64,000 nucleotides of DNA from JANJTY01 sp038257155 (GCA_038257155.1 JBBSJP010000020.1:1-64000), one strand, 5' to 3'; counted from the stretch's first letter, positions 33,922 to 43,283 are shown. Notes: a model not told the origin generated them from the letters alone. Translations and numbers: made by a program.

Positions 33922-34062
33922 GGCCGGCGAACGGACGGGCCTGACTGGTAGCGTCAGCGGCGCAAAGCCGACGCCACGGCGTCGACCAAGCGAGGCCAGT
34001 GAGGCGAACGTGCCGTGCCCCGTTTGCGTCCGCACAATAAGGCATACTCGGACCAAGGCATC

Positions 34063-34080
34063 GGAATGCGGTTGCATTCC
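34063..34080. other. Short perfect hairpin in the gap 33922-34220
   Basis: GGAATGC-GGTT-GCATTCC is a perfect 7-bp stem with a 4-nt loop. It lacks a T-run and lies about 140 nt upstream of the secreted small protein. The remaining ~280 bp of the gap show no recognised gene. Confidence 0.4.
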
Positions 34081-34220
34081 GCCGCCTTTGCAACGTGCGC
34101 CAACGCGGGGAAACCGGGGGCTTGGCGATCAAGGCTGTTGGCATCACCTGTTGCCATACTCGCAGCACCCTGCCGGGCACACCGCCTGATCAGGTCCGCC
34201 ATGCAATCGCCGAGGCCAGC

Positions 34221-34613
34221 ATGCCTGTCTGCATCCAATTGCAACCCGGGGTACATCGGAGCGCTCCGTGCGCACCTGTCCGGCGATCCCTGACCATCGC
34301 TCTCTTGCTGCTTGCTGGAATTGGCCTGTCCCTGGGGCTTTCGTCATCCGGCACGGCAGGAGAAGCGGGCCTGGCGCTGTCCAACCCGACCATCGTTTCG
34401 GGCGGTAGCGTCGTTACCTGCGTCGACTTCGGGCTGACCTACAGCATTGGCGAAGCGGCCGTTGGCACGGTGTCGGCGGGCGAGTGGCGAATGGTGACCG
34501 GCTTTCCGGCCACCATTCCCGATCCGCAAGCGCTGCAGGACAACCTCTTCGCCGACGGGTTCGAAGCTCCCGTTCCCACACTCGCCGCTGTCAAAGGAGC
34601 CTGCGCACAATGA
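34221..34613 (+). CDS. Small exported protein with C-terminal-region GFE motif
   Basis: The 130-residue protein has a hydrophobic signal segment (SLTIALLLLAGIGLSLGL) after a ~30-residue N-terminal stretch, then FGLTYSIGEAAVGTVSAG and EWRMVTGFPATIP. This short beta-rich pattern (S-x-G-E...GxF/W...GF) resembles the repeat found in many outer-membrane or secreted proteins. The motif NLFADGFE is followed by 15 residues to the stop. The ATG at 34221 is preceded by gagg. The stop overlaps the next ATG by 4 nt (ATGA), so it is co-translated with the collagen-like protein. Function unknown. Confidence 0.6.
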   Translation: MPVCIQLQPGVHRSAPCAPVRRSLTIALLLLAGIGLSLGLSSSGTAGEAGLALSNPTIVSGGSVVTCVDFGLTYSIGEAAVGTVSAGEWRMVTGFPATIPDPQALQDNLFADGFEAPVPTLAAVKGACAQ

Positions 34614-35488
34614 AAACCAATCGATTGCTCATCGCGGCCCTGTTCGGCCTGTGCCTGCAAATCGCCGTCGCTGGAACGCCATCGCAGTTGCCCGACTTCG
34701 TCTACCAGGGCCGACTGGAGCAGGCCGGCGTGCTGGCAAACGGCAACTTCGATCTGGAGTTTCGCCTGTGGGACGACGAGGTCGCCGGAACCCAGGTCGG
34801 CGCCAGCATCATCGAAACCGCCTACCCGGTGGTGAACGGCATCTTCAGCATCAGCCTGGCCTTTCCCGGTGCATTCACCGGTGACCAGTTGTATCTGGAG
34901 ACAACGGTTGAGGGCGTCACGCTTCCGCGCCAGCCGATTGCCACCGCGCCGGTGGCGCAATGGGCACTGGACGGGAATCCGGGGCCGCAGGGTGATGTCG
35001 GGCCTGCCGGCCCGCAGGGCGAGACTGGGCCTGCTGGTCCGGAAGGTCCGCCGGGGCCCGCCGGCATCGTCAGCGCCTATGCAGATTTCTTCGCGCTCAT
35101 GCCTGGCGACAATGCCGCTCCGGTTGCTGTGGGTGCGGATGTGCATTTTCCACAGGACGGCGAGATCTTCGGAGACATCCAGCGCGTTTCCGTCGACAGT
35201 TTCCTGCTGCCCACGGCAGGGGTTTACCAGGTGATGTTCCAGGTCAGCGTGACGGAAGCGGGCCAGCTGGTGCTGGCGCTCGACAATGTCGAACTGCCGC
35301 AGACCGTTGTCGGGCGCGCCACCGGCACCTCCCAGATCGTGGGACTGTCGCTGGTGCGTGCCACCGCCGGCCAGATCCTTTCGGTGAGGAATTCGTCGCA
35401 AGGTTTTGCGGCGCTGACGATCACGCCCTTCGCCGGTGGTGCGGCTCCGGTGTCCGCGCATCTGACCATCCTTCGCCTTGGCGACTGA
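34610..35488 (+). CDS. Secreted collagen-like protein with YQGRL N-domain and BclA-like C-domain
   Basis: The 292-residue protein has a signal peptide ending around AVAG. The N-terminal domain FVYQGRLEQAGVLANGNFDL matches a widespread exported-protein module that ends with a Pro-rich segment (LPRQPIATAPVAQWA). Next is a collagen-type G-x-y tract (GPQGDVGPAGPQGETGPAG, GPEGPPGPAG, about 10 triplets). The C-terminal domain (~135 residues, AYADFFALMPGDNAAPVAV) resembles BclA/TNF-like trimerising heads. A strong ribosome site (AAAGGAG) precedes the ATG. It probably forms trimeric surface filaments. It overlaps the upstream small exported gene by 4 nt. Confidence 0.8.
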   Translation: MKTNRLLIAALFGLCLQIAVAGTPSQLPDFVYQGRLEQAGVLANGNFDLEFRLWDDEVAGTQVGASIIETAYPVVNGIFSISLAFPGAFTGDQLYLETTVEGVTLPRQPIATAPVAQWALDGNPGPQGDVGPAGPQGETGPAGPEGPPGPAGIVSAYADFFALMPGDNAAPVAVGADVHFPQDGEIFGDIQRVSVDSFLLPTAGVYQVMFQVSVTEAGQLVLALDNVELPQTVVGRATGTSQIVGLSLVRATAGQILSVRNSSQGFAALTITPFAGGAAPVSAHLTILRLGD

Positions 35489-35512
35489 GTTGCTTCGCTA
35501 AAGGCGTCCAGT

Positions 35513-35556
35513 GAGGGGATTGAACGCCATCCTGCGTTAAGGGTTTCAAACCCCTC
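35513..35556. other. Hairpin upstream of a secreted-protein gene
   Basis: GAGGGGATTGAA (35513-35524) and TTCAAACCCCTC (35545-35556) pair at 11 of 12 positions over a 20-nt loop. It lies between the collagen-like gene and the next gene, without a T-run, so it could be a weak terminator or leader structure. Confidence 0.4.
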
Positions 35557-35569
35557 GCGGAATCCATCC

Positions 35570-36646
35570 ATGTTGCGTCGTCCCCTGCAAGCTCTTGCGG
35601 CCCTGCTGTTTGCTGTTTGCCTGGCCAGTCCAGCGCTGGCCCAGGTCGTGTGGCGCGAAGGCCAACTGGTCTACACCGCGCTGTACGACCAGATGGGCAA
35701 TTACCAGCCCAATGGCACCGGCTATTTCGTAGCCCAGGCCACCATTCCCAACCCGCCGCAGCCAGTGGCAGGCCAGGTCTATTACCTCAGCGTGGTGATG
35801 TCGGGCATCGCTTCGCCGCCGACCGGGCGCTACATGGCGCCGCATCTGCAGCTGCCCGCCGGCACCACGGTGGTGGCCGATCCTGCCAACCCGCTGCGCT
35901 GCTACTACAGCCCGATGGACGGCAGTGGCAGCTATGTCGATTTCACCCATCAGGTGCTGACCGACACCAGTTTCGGCGCCAGTTTGCGCATCAGCGGTTG
36001 TCCCCAGCCATCGGCCGCCGCCCTGCCGAACTATCTCGTGGGAGATGGTGGAACTGGCCTGCTGATCGAGCGGCGCGATCCGCAGAGTGGGGGCAATCAG
36101 CTCTGGCCGATGGGCAGCTATGCGGCCTATGAGTTCCTGGTGCCGGTGGTCAGTGACCGCCCAATGAATGCGGTGGCGAGCGACACCCTGTTTCGGGCGC
36201 CGACGCTGTCCATTCAGGGCGACCTCGGCCAGCAGTGGGCCTATCCCGAATTGCGCCTGCTGGTGCATGCGGTCGCCGGCGGCGCCAGCGCCGACATGGC
36301 CGTCACCGAGCTCAGCGTGATCGCGCCTTTGCTGCCCGGCAATCGCCGCGTGCGCGGACGCTGCAGCAATCTTGGCCCCGACGCGGCGCAAAACGCGACC
36401 TGCAGCTTCCAGGCCGTGCCTTCGGGCGCGAGCAGCAGCTGCACACCGGCTGGTCCGCAGGCCAGTCTGGCGGTGAACGCTTTCATTGAATGCGTAACCG
36501 AGTTTCCCGCCACGCCCGACGGCGTAATCGTCGAGCTGATGGCTGCCTCGTCCACATCGGATCCCAACCTGATCAACAACGGTATTGGCATCTTTACAAC
36601 GCCCGCTACCGCTGCCGGCGAGGTTTTCGTTGACGGCTTCGAGTAG
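35570..36646 (+). CDS. Secreted protein of unknown function ending in GFE
   Basis: The 358-residue protein has a signal peptide (about 1-24, ending ALAQ). The body is beta-rich with scattered cysteines (LRCYYSP, SGCPQ, GRCSNLG, ATCSFQ, SSCTP, FIECVT). A C-terminal domain (about 240-345) has ADMAVTELSVIAPLLPGNRR and NLGPDAAQNATCSFQAVPSG, resembling the immunoglobulin-like DUF11 type. The protein ends EVFVDGFE at the stop. No enzyme motif is visible; probably a surface or secreted structural protein. Confidence 0.7.
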   Translation: MLRRPLQALAALLFAVCLASPALAQVVWREGQLVYTALYDQMGNYQPNGTGYFVAQATIPNPPQPVAGQVYYLSVVMSGIASPPTGRYMAPHLQLPAGTTVVADPANPLRCYYSPMDGSGSYVDFTHQVLTDTSFGASLRISGCPQPSAAALPNYLVGDGGTGLLIERRDPQSGGNQLWPMGSYAAYEFLVPVVSDRPMNAVASDTLFRAPTLSIQGDLGQQWAYPELRLLVHAVAGGASADMAVTELSVIAPLLPGNRRVRGRCSNLGPDAAQNATCSFQAVPSGASSSCTPAGPQASLAVNAFIECVTEFPATPDGVIVELMAASSTSDPNLINNGIGIFTTPATAAGEVFVDGFE

Positions 36647-36732
36647 GGATCGCGGGCGACAATCTTTATGGTAGCTGCGCGGCTGCCCTGGCTTCTGATC
36701 TGACCGAAAGGCAGCGCCCCGCGGCGGCGCCC

Positions 36733-37509
36733 TCAAAACCCGTGGCGCAGAAAACCCCCATCCACCGCAATGCATTCGCCGGTTACATAACTCGCCGCCG
36801 GCAGGCAGAGGAAGGCCACCGCGGCGGCGACTTCTTCCGGTTCGCCGATGCGTCGCATCGGGGTGTGCTCGAGCACCTCGTCGAGGTAGTCGGGGTCGGC
36901 AAGCGCTTCCGAGGTGCGGCGGGTGCGTATGTACCAGGGCGCCACGGTGTTGACGCGGATGCCGTCCTCGGCCCACTCGCAGGCCAGGTTGCGGGTCAGC
37001 TGGTGCAGGGCGGCCTTGCTCATGCCATAGGGCGCGCCGCTGCGCACGTGGGTGAGGCCCGAGACCGAGCCGACGTTGACGATGCTGGAGGCAGCGTGGC
37101 TGGCCAACAGTGGATGCGCGAGACGCGACAGTTCGAAGGCGCAAAGCAGATTGGTTTCAAGGATGTCGCGGATCTCGGCGACGCCATAGTCGAGTGCGGA
37201 CCGGGTGATATTGGTGCCGACGTTGTTGACCAGGATCTGCAGTCCGCGACCCAGGTCGCGTACCCAGTCGAACAGCTCGAGACGCTGCTCGGTGTCGGAC
37301 AGGTCGCCGCCAAAGATCAGCGGCTCGCACGCCGGAAACTCACTTCCCAGTTCCTCGGCGCTGCGTTCCAGCGCTTCGGCATCACGCGCCACCAGCAGCA
37401 GTTCGGCGCCGAGCCCGGCCAGCTCGCGCGCGATGGCGCGACCAATGCCCAGGCTGGCGCCGGTGACGAGGGCTACCTGTCCGTCTAGACGCCAGCGGGA
37501 CTGTGACAT
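36733..37509 (-). CDS. Short-chain dehydrogenase/reductase (classical SDR)
   Basis: In this 258-residue protein the NAD(P) motif TGASLGIG is at about residues 17-24, NNVG in ILVNNVGTN, and the catalytic Ser...Tyr-x-x-x-Lys is SVSGLTHVRSGAPYGMSKAA. The C-terminus VTGECIAVDGGFLRHGF is typical of FabG-like and tropinone-reductase-like SDRs. The ATG read from 37507-37509 begins MSQSRWRLDGQVALVTG; longer upstream frames are not supported. Substrate unknown. Divergent from the lipoprotein pair. Confidence 0.88.
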   Translation of the reverse strand: MSQSRWRLDGQVALVTGASLGIGRAIARELAGLGAELLLVARDAEALERSAEELGSEFPACEPLIFGGDLSDTEQRLELFDWVRDLGRGLQILVNNVGTNITRSALDYGVAEIRDILETNLLCAFELSRLAHPLLASHAASSIVNVGSVSGLTHVRSGAPYGMSKAALHQLTRNLACEWAEDGIRVNTVAPWYIRTRRTSEALADPDYLDEVLEHTPMRRIGEPEEVAAAVAFLCLPAASYVTGECIAVDGGFLRHGF

Positions 37510-37571
37510 GCACGAGGCTTTGCGGTGGGGTCGGGTTAGCATACCCAACCATCGAACCTCGGGAGACACCC

Positions 37572-37946
37572 ATGCCGCTGCACTGGCCCTTGCTGCTCGC
37601 TTCCCTGCTGTTGCTTTCAGCCTGTGCCTCGTCGCCCAAGCTGAGCGAAGCACCTGCGCCCGATGTGCCGCGTGGAGCCAGCTGCGACAACATCAGCGGC
37701 TGGCAGGCCGGTCTGCTGGGAGGTCCTCGCGAGCCAGCTTGCCAGGATGGCAATTACGAAGAGGCCTACCGGCTTGGCGCCAGCCTGCGCGGGCTGCGTG
37801 CCGAGGTGGCGGCACTGCAGGTGCAGATCGACGCGCTGGGTGTCGAGGCGGCCGGTGCGCAGATTCGCCAGCAGCGCCAGCGCCAGGTCGACATCGAAGC
37901 GATTCAGAGTCTGGCACTGATCAACGGCTGGGAGCAGGAACGATGA
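37572..37946 (+). CDS. Predicted lipoprotein, possibly DUF2799-like
   Basis: The 124-residue protein has lipobox L-L-S-A-C near residue 18 after a hydrophobic segment. The mature part GWQAGLLGG...ACQDGNYEEAYRLGASLRGL is reminiscent of DUF2799 (a W-x-G...Y-x-x-G pattern) but the match is weak. The C-terminal half is helical and Gln-rich (AAGAQIRQQRQRQVD), possibly coiled coil. It overlaps the next gene by 4 nt. Confidence 0.65.
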   Translation: MPLHWPLLLASLLLLSACASSPKLSEAPAPDVPRGASCDNISGWQAGLLGGPREPACQDGNYEEAYRLGASLRGLRAEVAALQVQIDALGVEAAGAQIRQQRQRQVDIEAIQSLALINGWEQER

Positions 37947-38155
37947 ATCACCGAACACTGCAGATTGCGATTGCGGGGCTGGCGCTGATGGCCATGCTTG
38001 TCGGCTGCGGCAGCAGCACGCCACCACCGCCGCCGCGCGAACAGGACAAGGCGCTCAGTCGCGCGGTGCAGGAGCCTCTCGACAAGGCGCGTGCGGCGAA
38101 AGAGGCGAGTGAGGCCGCGGCAAAACGTACCGAAGACGCGCTCAAGCAGGAATAG
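37943..38155 (+). CDS. Small predicted lipoprotein with helical tail
   Basis: The 70-residue protein has a lipobox (L-V-G-C at residue ~22) followed by a Pro-rich spacer (PPPPPRE) and an Ala/Lys/Glu-rich helix (ARAAKEASEAAAKRTEDAL). ATGA overlap with the preceding lipoprotein gene suggests co-translation. It recalls small envelope lipoproteins such as Lpp in layout, but no peptidoglycan-linking C-terminal lysine is present. Confidence 0.6.
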   Translation: MNHRTLQIAIAGLALMAMLVGCGSSTPPPPPREQDKALSRAVQEPLDKARAAKEASEAAAKRTEDALKQE

Positions 38156-38388
38156 GTTCACGCGCTCGGATTTCGGTCCGGGCGCGGCAGCAAATTTCGC
38201 TACCCCAGTGCACTGCTCTCGGATCGCCCGAAACGTGGTTCGAGACGCCCTCTCGATCAACCGCTGCGCGATTGCCTCGATGGCTCCTCACCACGAACGG
38301 AGTTTTCATCGGGTCCCGCGTTGTAGCGCGTCACCCGAGTTGGCGGGCACGGCGGCGCGTGCCTCGCCGCCTTGCATTGTTATGCTGG

Positions 38389-40251
38389 CTAATACTCGCA
38401 GAAGCAGTGCGCGAGGATGCGGGCAGGCAGGGGGCCGTTTACCGGCGTGCTGAGGAACTCGATGTCGCGCACCGTCTGCGCAACGACACTGTCGGGCAGC
38501 AGGCCGAGGGGAAGTCCGACCCGCGCCAGCAGCATCTGCGCGCTGGCATTGTTGCCCATGTTGGCGACGAACTGCTCGAACGGGGTCGGCTCCTTCTCGA
38601 TATAGGTAGTGCGGTACTTGTCGGCCTCGAGACCCGCGCGTTCGGCCGCGTCGGCCACGGCATCGGACAACCAGCCGAGTTCATCGACCAGGCCGAATTC
38701 GAGCGCTTGTGCTCCCGTCCACACGCGGCCGCGCGCAACCTTGTCGATCGCCTCGACCGACTGGCCACGGGCCGCCGCCACCTTGCCGGTGAACTGCGCG
38801 TAGCCGTTATCGATCACGCCCTGGATCAATTCGCCGACTTCCGGCGCCAAGGGACGGCGCGGATCAAACGCACCGGCCAGCGACGTAGTGCCAACGCCGC
38901 CCATGCGCACGCCGACCATTTCCATGGTGCGCGGAAAGGTCGGGATCAGGCCGAAGATGCCAATCGATCCGGTGATGGTGCTGGGGCTGGCGAAGATGCG
39001 ATCGGCATTCATCGAGATCCAGTAGCCGCCCGATGCCGCCAGATTGGCCATCGAGACCACGACCGGTTTGCCGGCGGCCTTGAGCAGTTCCACTTCGCGG
39101 CGGATCTGCTCGGAGGCGAATACTTCGCCGCCCGGGGAATCGACCCGCAGCACCACCGACTTGACGTTCTCGTCCTCGCGCGCCTTGCGCAGCAGGGCCG
39201 AGGTGGAATCGCCACCAATTTCACCCTGCGGCTTGCTGCCGCCACTGATCGCGCCCTGCGCCACCACGATGGCTACCGCCGGACGCTGGTCGAACGGCAT
39301 ATGCCGCGGGCCGAGGAAACCCAGATACCGATCCATGTTGACCTGGCGGAAACTGTGCAGCTCCTCGTCCTCCACGCCGCGCGCGATCATTTCGGCGCGC
39401 ATCTCGGCTTCGGTCTTGAGCTCGTCCACCAGACCCTGATCCAGCGCCATCTGCGACAGCCGACCGTTGGCATTGGAAAGCAGTTCGGCGATGTTTTCGA
39501 TGCCGGCCTGCAGATCCTCGGCTTTCAGGTCACGCGCCGTCGCGATTTCGGACAAATGGCGCTGCCATACATCGGTCATCCAGTACAGGTCGGCTTCCTG
39601 CGCCTCGGGCGAAGGACCGTCGAGGATGTAGGGCTCGGCAGCGGACTTGTACTCGCCCACCTTGAACAAATGCACGTCGACCAGCAGCTTGTCTTCCAGC
39701 GCCTCGCGGTAATAGGGACGGTAGCGACCCAGGCCTTCCAGCAGCACGGCGCCTTCCGGGTCGAGCCAGATCTCGTTGGCCTGCGCTGCGAGCAGGTACT
39801 GACGTTGGTCCATACCATTGGCGAAGGCGATGATCTCCTTGCCGCTTTCCTTGAAGCGCCGCAGCGCCTCGGCCACTTCGCGCAGCGAGGCGATGCCGCC
39901 GCCAAGCAGGCGGTCCGGGCGCAGCAGCATGCGTTCGATACGATCGTCCTTGGCGGCCGCGTCGATGGCGCGCAACACATCGCGCAGTTGCACTTCGCCG
40001 ATCTCCTCGCCCGTGGCGCGCGCGATGGCCTGCTCCAACGGGTCGGCACTGGTTTGCTCGACCAGCATTCCGGCCGGCGCAAACACGAAAGTGCTGCGCG
40101 ACTCCAGCTTGGGTTTGGGGGTCAGGGCGGCGACGGCCAGCACGATCAGGATGACTACCAGCAGCAGGTTCAGCAGCAGCCGCCGGGTGAAATTGAGGGT
40201 GTTCCAGATGCCGACCGAAGCCTGCACCAGAAATGGCTGCTTTTGACTCAT
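38389..40251 (-). CDS. sppA: Signal peptide peptidase SppA (67K type)
   Basis: The 620-residue inner-membrane serine protease cleaves leftover signal peptides; it equals the length of the E. coli 67K form. One transmembrane helix (LLLNLLLVVILIVLAVAA) lies near residue 30, then tandem S49 domains. The general-base Lys is probably in VGEYKSAAEPY, and the nucleophile Ser is in SMANLAASGGYWISM. The ATG read from 40249-40251 (MSQKQPFLVQ) was chosen over an upstream in-frame start because it sits at the family N-terminus. A complete two-domain protein, not truncated. Confidence 0.93.
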   Translation of the reverse strand: MSQKQPFLVQASVGIWNTLNFTRRLLLNLLLVVILIVLAVAALTPKPKLESRSTFVFAPAGMLVEQTSADPLEQAIARATGEEIGEVQLRDVLRAIDAAAKDDRIERMLLRPDRLLGGGIASLREVAEALRRFKESGKEIIAFANGMDQRQYLLAAQANEIWLDPEGAVLLEGLGRYRPYYREALEDKLLVDVHLFKVGEYKSAAEPYILDGPSPEAQEADLYWMTDVWQRHLSEIATARDLKAEDLQAGIENIAELLSNANGRLSQMALDQGLVDELKTEAEMRAEMIARGVEDEELHSFRQVNMDRYLGFLGPRHMPFDQRPAVAIVVAQGAISGGSKPQGEIGGDSTSALLRKAREDENVKSVVLRVDSPGGEVFASEQIRREVELLKAAGKPVVVSMANLAASGGYWISMNADRIFASPSTITGSIGIFGLIPTFPRTMEMVGVRMGGVGTTSLAGAFDPRRPLAPEVGELIQGVIDNGYAQFTGKVAAARGQSVEAIDKVARGRVWTGAQALEFGLVDELGWLSDAVADAAERAGLEADKYRTTYIEKEPTPFEQFVANMGNNASAQMLLARVGLPLGLLPDSVVAQTVRDIEFLSTPVNGPLPARILAHCFCEY

Positions 40252-40323
40252 GGGAATACGTGCCGGGTGTGCGAAGGGGCGCAAAGGATACCCTGCGCCG
40301 CGTGAAGCGGCATGCGCCAGGCG

Positions 40324-41685
40324 TCAGGGGTGGCCGGGCGGCTTGCGGGCCAACTTCCAGAAACGCAGGGTCAGCAGCAGTGCCGCGGCGCTCAGCCCGC
40401 CGATCAGCCCGATCCACAGGCCTTGCGGCCCCATGCCCAACTTCACCCCCAAAGCCCATCCCGTCGGCATGCCGATTCCCCAATAGCTGAAGGCCGTGAT
40501 GAACATGGGAACTCGGGTGTCCTTGAGGCCGCGAAGGGCACCTGCAGACAGCGCCTGGATGCCGTCGGCATACTGAAATGCGGCCGCATAAAGCATCAAC
40601 AGGCCGGCCAAGGCGGTTACTGCCGGGTCGCGGGTGAAAAGGCCGGCAATCGCGGCGCTGCCAAGCACAAGCATCAGTGCCGAGGCGGTCTGGGTCAGGC
40701 CGACTACCAGATAACCCGTTCCGCCGGCGCGCCGCACGCCCGGCAGGTCGCTGGCACCCACCGCGTGGCCGACCCGCACCGTGGTGGCCATCGCCACGCC
40801 GAACGGAATCATGAAGGTGGCGCTGGCGATGATCAGGGCGATCTGGTGGGCCGCCACCTCGGTGGCGCCGAGGCTGCCGATGACCAGGCCCGTGGCCACA
40901 AACAGGCTGCCCTCCATGAAGATCGAGATGCCCATCGGAAGGCCCACCCGCAGTACATCGCGGATCGGGGCCCAGCGCGGCGGGTCTATGCGTTCGAACA
41001 GATCAAGGTCGGCAAAGCGCGGCGATGCCAGCAGATAGATCAGAAAGCCGCCCGCCTGCCCCCACAGCACGAGCGCGGTGGCATAACCCAGGCCAGCGGC
41101 GCCCATTTCGGGCAGGCCAAAGTGACCGAACATGAAGGCCCAGCCCAGCGGCAGCAATGCCAGCAATCCGCCGAAGCCGAACAGCATGGTGGGGACGGTC
41201 CAGGCGACGCCGTCAGACAGGCCGCGAAACACGAAGAACAGGGCCAGCGCGGGTGCTCCCCAGGAGATTGCCAGCAGGAAGGACTCTGCGCCGGGCTGCA
41301 CGGCTTCAGCGATGCCGAAGGCGCGCATCAGCCAGCCGGCCTGGCGCACCAGCAGCATCAGGACCACCCCCATTGCGAGGGCCAGCCAGATCGCCTGCCG
41401 GAACAGCCGGCCAATGTCGTGACGTCGACCGGCGCCGTTCAGCTGCGAGACGAAGGCGGGCAGGGCCATCAGCACACCGATCAGGATCAGGATGACCAGT
41501 GACCAGATCTGGCTGCCGACCGCCACCGAGGCCAGGGTGAGCGCGCTGTGCTGACCTGCCAGCCAGGTGTCGACGACATTCATCGCCACCGAGGAGAGTT
41601 GGCCCAGTGCCAGCGGCAGCGCCAGCAGTCCGGTGGCGCGCAACTCGCGGGCGAGGCGCTTGGAGCGGGGTTCGGTGGTGGTCAT
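40324..41685 (-). CDS. MATE-family multidrug efflux transporter (NorM-like)
   Basis: The 453-residue protein has about 12 transmembrane helices. Seen: LPLALGQLSSVAMNVVDTWLAG near the N-terminus (a MATE signature), LPLGWAFMFG, and a second repeat half with GLPMGISIFMEGSLFV and AAHQIALIIASATFMIPFG. It is a Na+/H+-driven exporter of cationic compounds by family. A second start one codon earlier (GTG at 41688) gives M-M; the ATG read from 41683-41685 was used. Substrate not predictable. Confidence 0.9.
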   Translation of the reverse strand: MTTTEPRSKRLARELRATGLLALPLALGQLSSVAMNVVDTWLAGQHSALTLASVAVGSQIWSLVILILIGVLMALPAFVSQLNGAGRRHDIGRLFRQAIWLALAMGVVLMLLVRQAGWLMRAFGIAEAVQPGAESFLLAISWGAPALALFFVFRGLSDGVAWTVPTMLFGFGGLLALLPLGWAFMFGHFGLPEMGAAGLGYATALVLWGQAGGFLIYLLASPRFADLDLFERIDPPRWAPIRDVLRVGLPMGISIFMEGSLFVATGLVIGSLGATEVAAHQIALIIASATFMIPFGVAMATTVRVGHAVGASDLPGVRRAGGTGYLVVGLTQTASALMLVLGSAAIAGLFTRDPAVTALAGLLMLYAAAFQYADGIQALSAGALRGLKDTRVPMFITAFSYWGIGMPTGWALGVKLGMGPQGLWIGLIGGLSAAALLLTLRFWKLARKPPGHP

Positions 41686-41787
41686 CACGTATCGCAGCGC
41701 CAGGGCGTGCCAGACAGGAGGTCTGACAGTGGGCGCACGGCAGCAGGGTGCCGTATCTTACCGGCCAACCCAGTGGCCCGAACCGTC

Positions 41788-42984
41788 ATGACTGAACCTG
41801 CCGAAACCCTTAGCTCGTGCCAGAACTGTGGCGCCGATCTGCTTGGCGGCCACTGTTACCGTTGTGGTCAGCCGATCAAGGGTCTGGTGCGGCACTTCTC
41901 CAGCATCATTGGCGATTTTCTCGATTCGGTCCTCAACTTCGACGGCCGCTTCTTCAGCACCATGCCGCCGCTCTTTCTGCGTCCTGGATACCTCAGCACC
42001 GAGTACTTCGCCGGGCGCCGGGTGCGCTACGTGAGTCCGGTACGGCTGTTCTTCTTTCTTTGCGTGGTGACCTTTTTCGTTGCGCAGTTCCGCTTTGACC
42101 TCGACGCTCAGACCTCCGTGGTCAAAATGAGGCCGGGCACGGGCGTTTCGCTGAGCGTGGGCGACAGTGGCTCCATCGCAAGCGCTCCCACCGAAGAAGA
42201 GGTTGAGCGGCTGCGCGCGTCCGCAATAGCCCGCCTCGACGAACGCATCGCCGAGTTGCGCGAAGGCCCCGGTGCGCTGGCGGCGCGCATCGGGCTCGAG
42301 GCCGGGAAATCCGCCATCGAAGAGGAGGCAGCCGACCGTCTGGCCACACTGCGCGGTGCCGCGCCAGCCGGCGAAAACGAGTCCGAGGATGCCGACAAAG
42401 CGGATGCGCGAAGCGAAAATCCGGACGCCATCATGTTCAACAACGAGCCCTGGGACCCGGTCGATAACCCGGTCAAGCTCGCCTGGCTGACGGAAGGCGG
42501 CAACGCCTGGCTGAATCGCCAGATCGGTCGCGGCCAACAGAACATCCAGCGCGTCAAGCAGGATCCCAATCTTCTCAAGGACGCCTTTCTTTCCTCGGTG
42601 CCAGGGACCCTGTTCGTGATGCTGCCGCTCTTCGCCCTGATGCTGAAGGTGCTCTACCTGTTCAAGCGCCGGCTCTACATGGAGCATCTGATCGTCGCGC
42701 TGCACAGCCATGCCTTCCTGTGCGGGGCGATCCTGGTGATTTTCGCTTTGCAGTTTCTGTCGGAACTGGTGGCAGGCTTGCCCTGGCTTGCAACTGGCCT
42801 GCGCTGGATTGAATCGGGTGTGGCGCTATGGATGCCGATCTACCTGTTACTGGCGCAGAAGCGAATCTATGGACAGGGCTGGATCATGACCCTGCTCAAG
42901 TTCGGCATGATCGGGACGCTCTATTCCATCATGGTGTCGTTCGGCGCCACCCTCGCCTTGATGGCCAGTTTCGTATGGCTGTGA
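41788..42984 (+). CDS. DUF3667 membrane protein with N-terminal zinc ribbon
   Basis: The 398-residue protein has a cysteine pair CQNCGADL and a second pair in HCYRCGQ (residues ~11-30) forming a rubredoxin-like zinc ribbon, followed by a hydrophobic segment (LFFFLCVVTFFVAQ), a long charged acidic/helical insert (about 120-260) and C-terminal transmembrane helices (TLFVMLPLFALMLKVLYLF; FLCGAILVIFALQFL). This matches the DUF3667 layout. Function unknown. It overlaps the downstream small gene by 10 nt. Confidence 0.78.
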   Translation: MTEPAETLSSCQNCGADLLGGHCYRCGQPIKGLVRHFSSIIGDFLDSVLNFDGRFFSTMPPLFLRPGYLSTEYFAGRRVRYVSPVRLFFFLCVVTFFVAQFRFDLDAQTSVVKMRPGTGVSLSVGDSGSIASAPTEEEVERLRASAIARLDERIAELREGPGALAARIGLEAGKSAIEEEAADRLATLRGAAPAGENESEDADKADARSENPDAIMFNNEPWDPVDNPVKLAWLTEGGNAWLNRQIGRGQQNIQRVKQDPNLLKDAFLSSVPGTLFVMLPLFALMLKVLYLFKRRLYMEHLIVALHSHAFLCGAILVIFALQFLSELVAGLPWLATGLRWIESGVALWMPIYLLLAQKRIYGQGWIMTLLKFGMIGTLYSIMVSFGATLALMASFVWL

Positions 42985-43283
42985 TCTACGAAGTCGAACT
43001 GGAAGTTGATCGGATCATCGAGGCCGAGTATCGCGTCTGGCTGGATGCGCACATTGCGGAAATCCTGGCCCTGCCGGGTTTCGTGTCGGCGCGGCGCTTC
43101 GAGCGTCAGGACCCGCCGGCGGCGGCGGGACGCTTCGCGATTTGCGTGCATTACCAGTTGCTCGACCGGGCAGCACTGGATGCCTACCTGAGCCAGCATG
43201 CGCCGCGCTTGCGCGCAGACGGGCTTGCCCGCTTTGGCGGACGATTCGACGCCAGGCGACGCATCCTGCTGGCGATGGATTGA
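42975..43283 (+). CDS. DUF4286 family protein
   Basis: The 102-residue small protein VIYEVELEVDRIIEAEYRVW...LDAHIAEILALPGFVSARRFE with a dimeric alpha/beta-barrel-like pattern matches DUF4286 (related to antibiotic monooxygenase folds). The ATG at 42975 lies inside the DUF3667 gene (10-nt overlap), suggesting translational coupling; an in-frame GTG at 42981 is an alternative start. No active-site residues known. Confidence 0.75.
   Translation: MAVIYEVELEVDRIIEAEYRVWLDAHIAEILALPGFVSARRFERQDPPAAAGRFAICVHYQLLDRAALDAYLSQHAPRLRADGLARFGGRFDARRRILLAMD

Noticed and set aside
35513..35556. GAGGGGATTGAA as a CRISPR-like repeat
   Set aside because: It occurs once with its complement as a hairpin; there is no array of spaced copies and no cas gene.
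38272..40305. A 677-codon frame on the plus strand opposite sppA
   Set aside because: It is antisense to the conserved SppA and has no recognisable domain.
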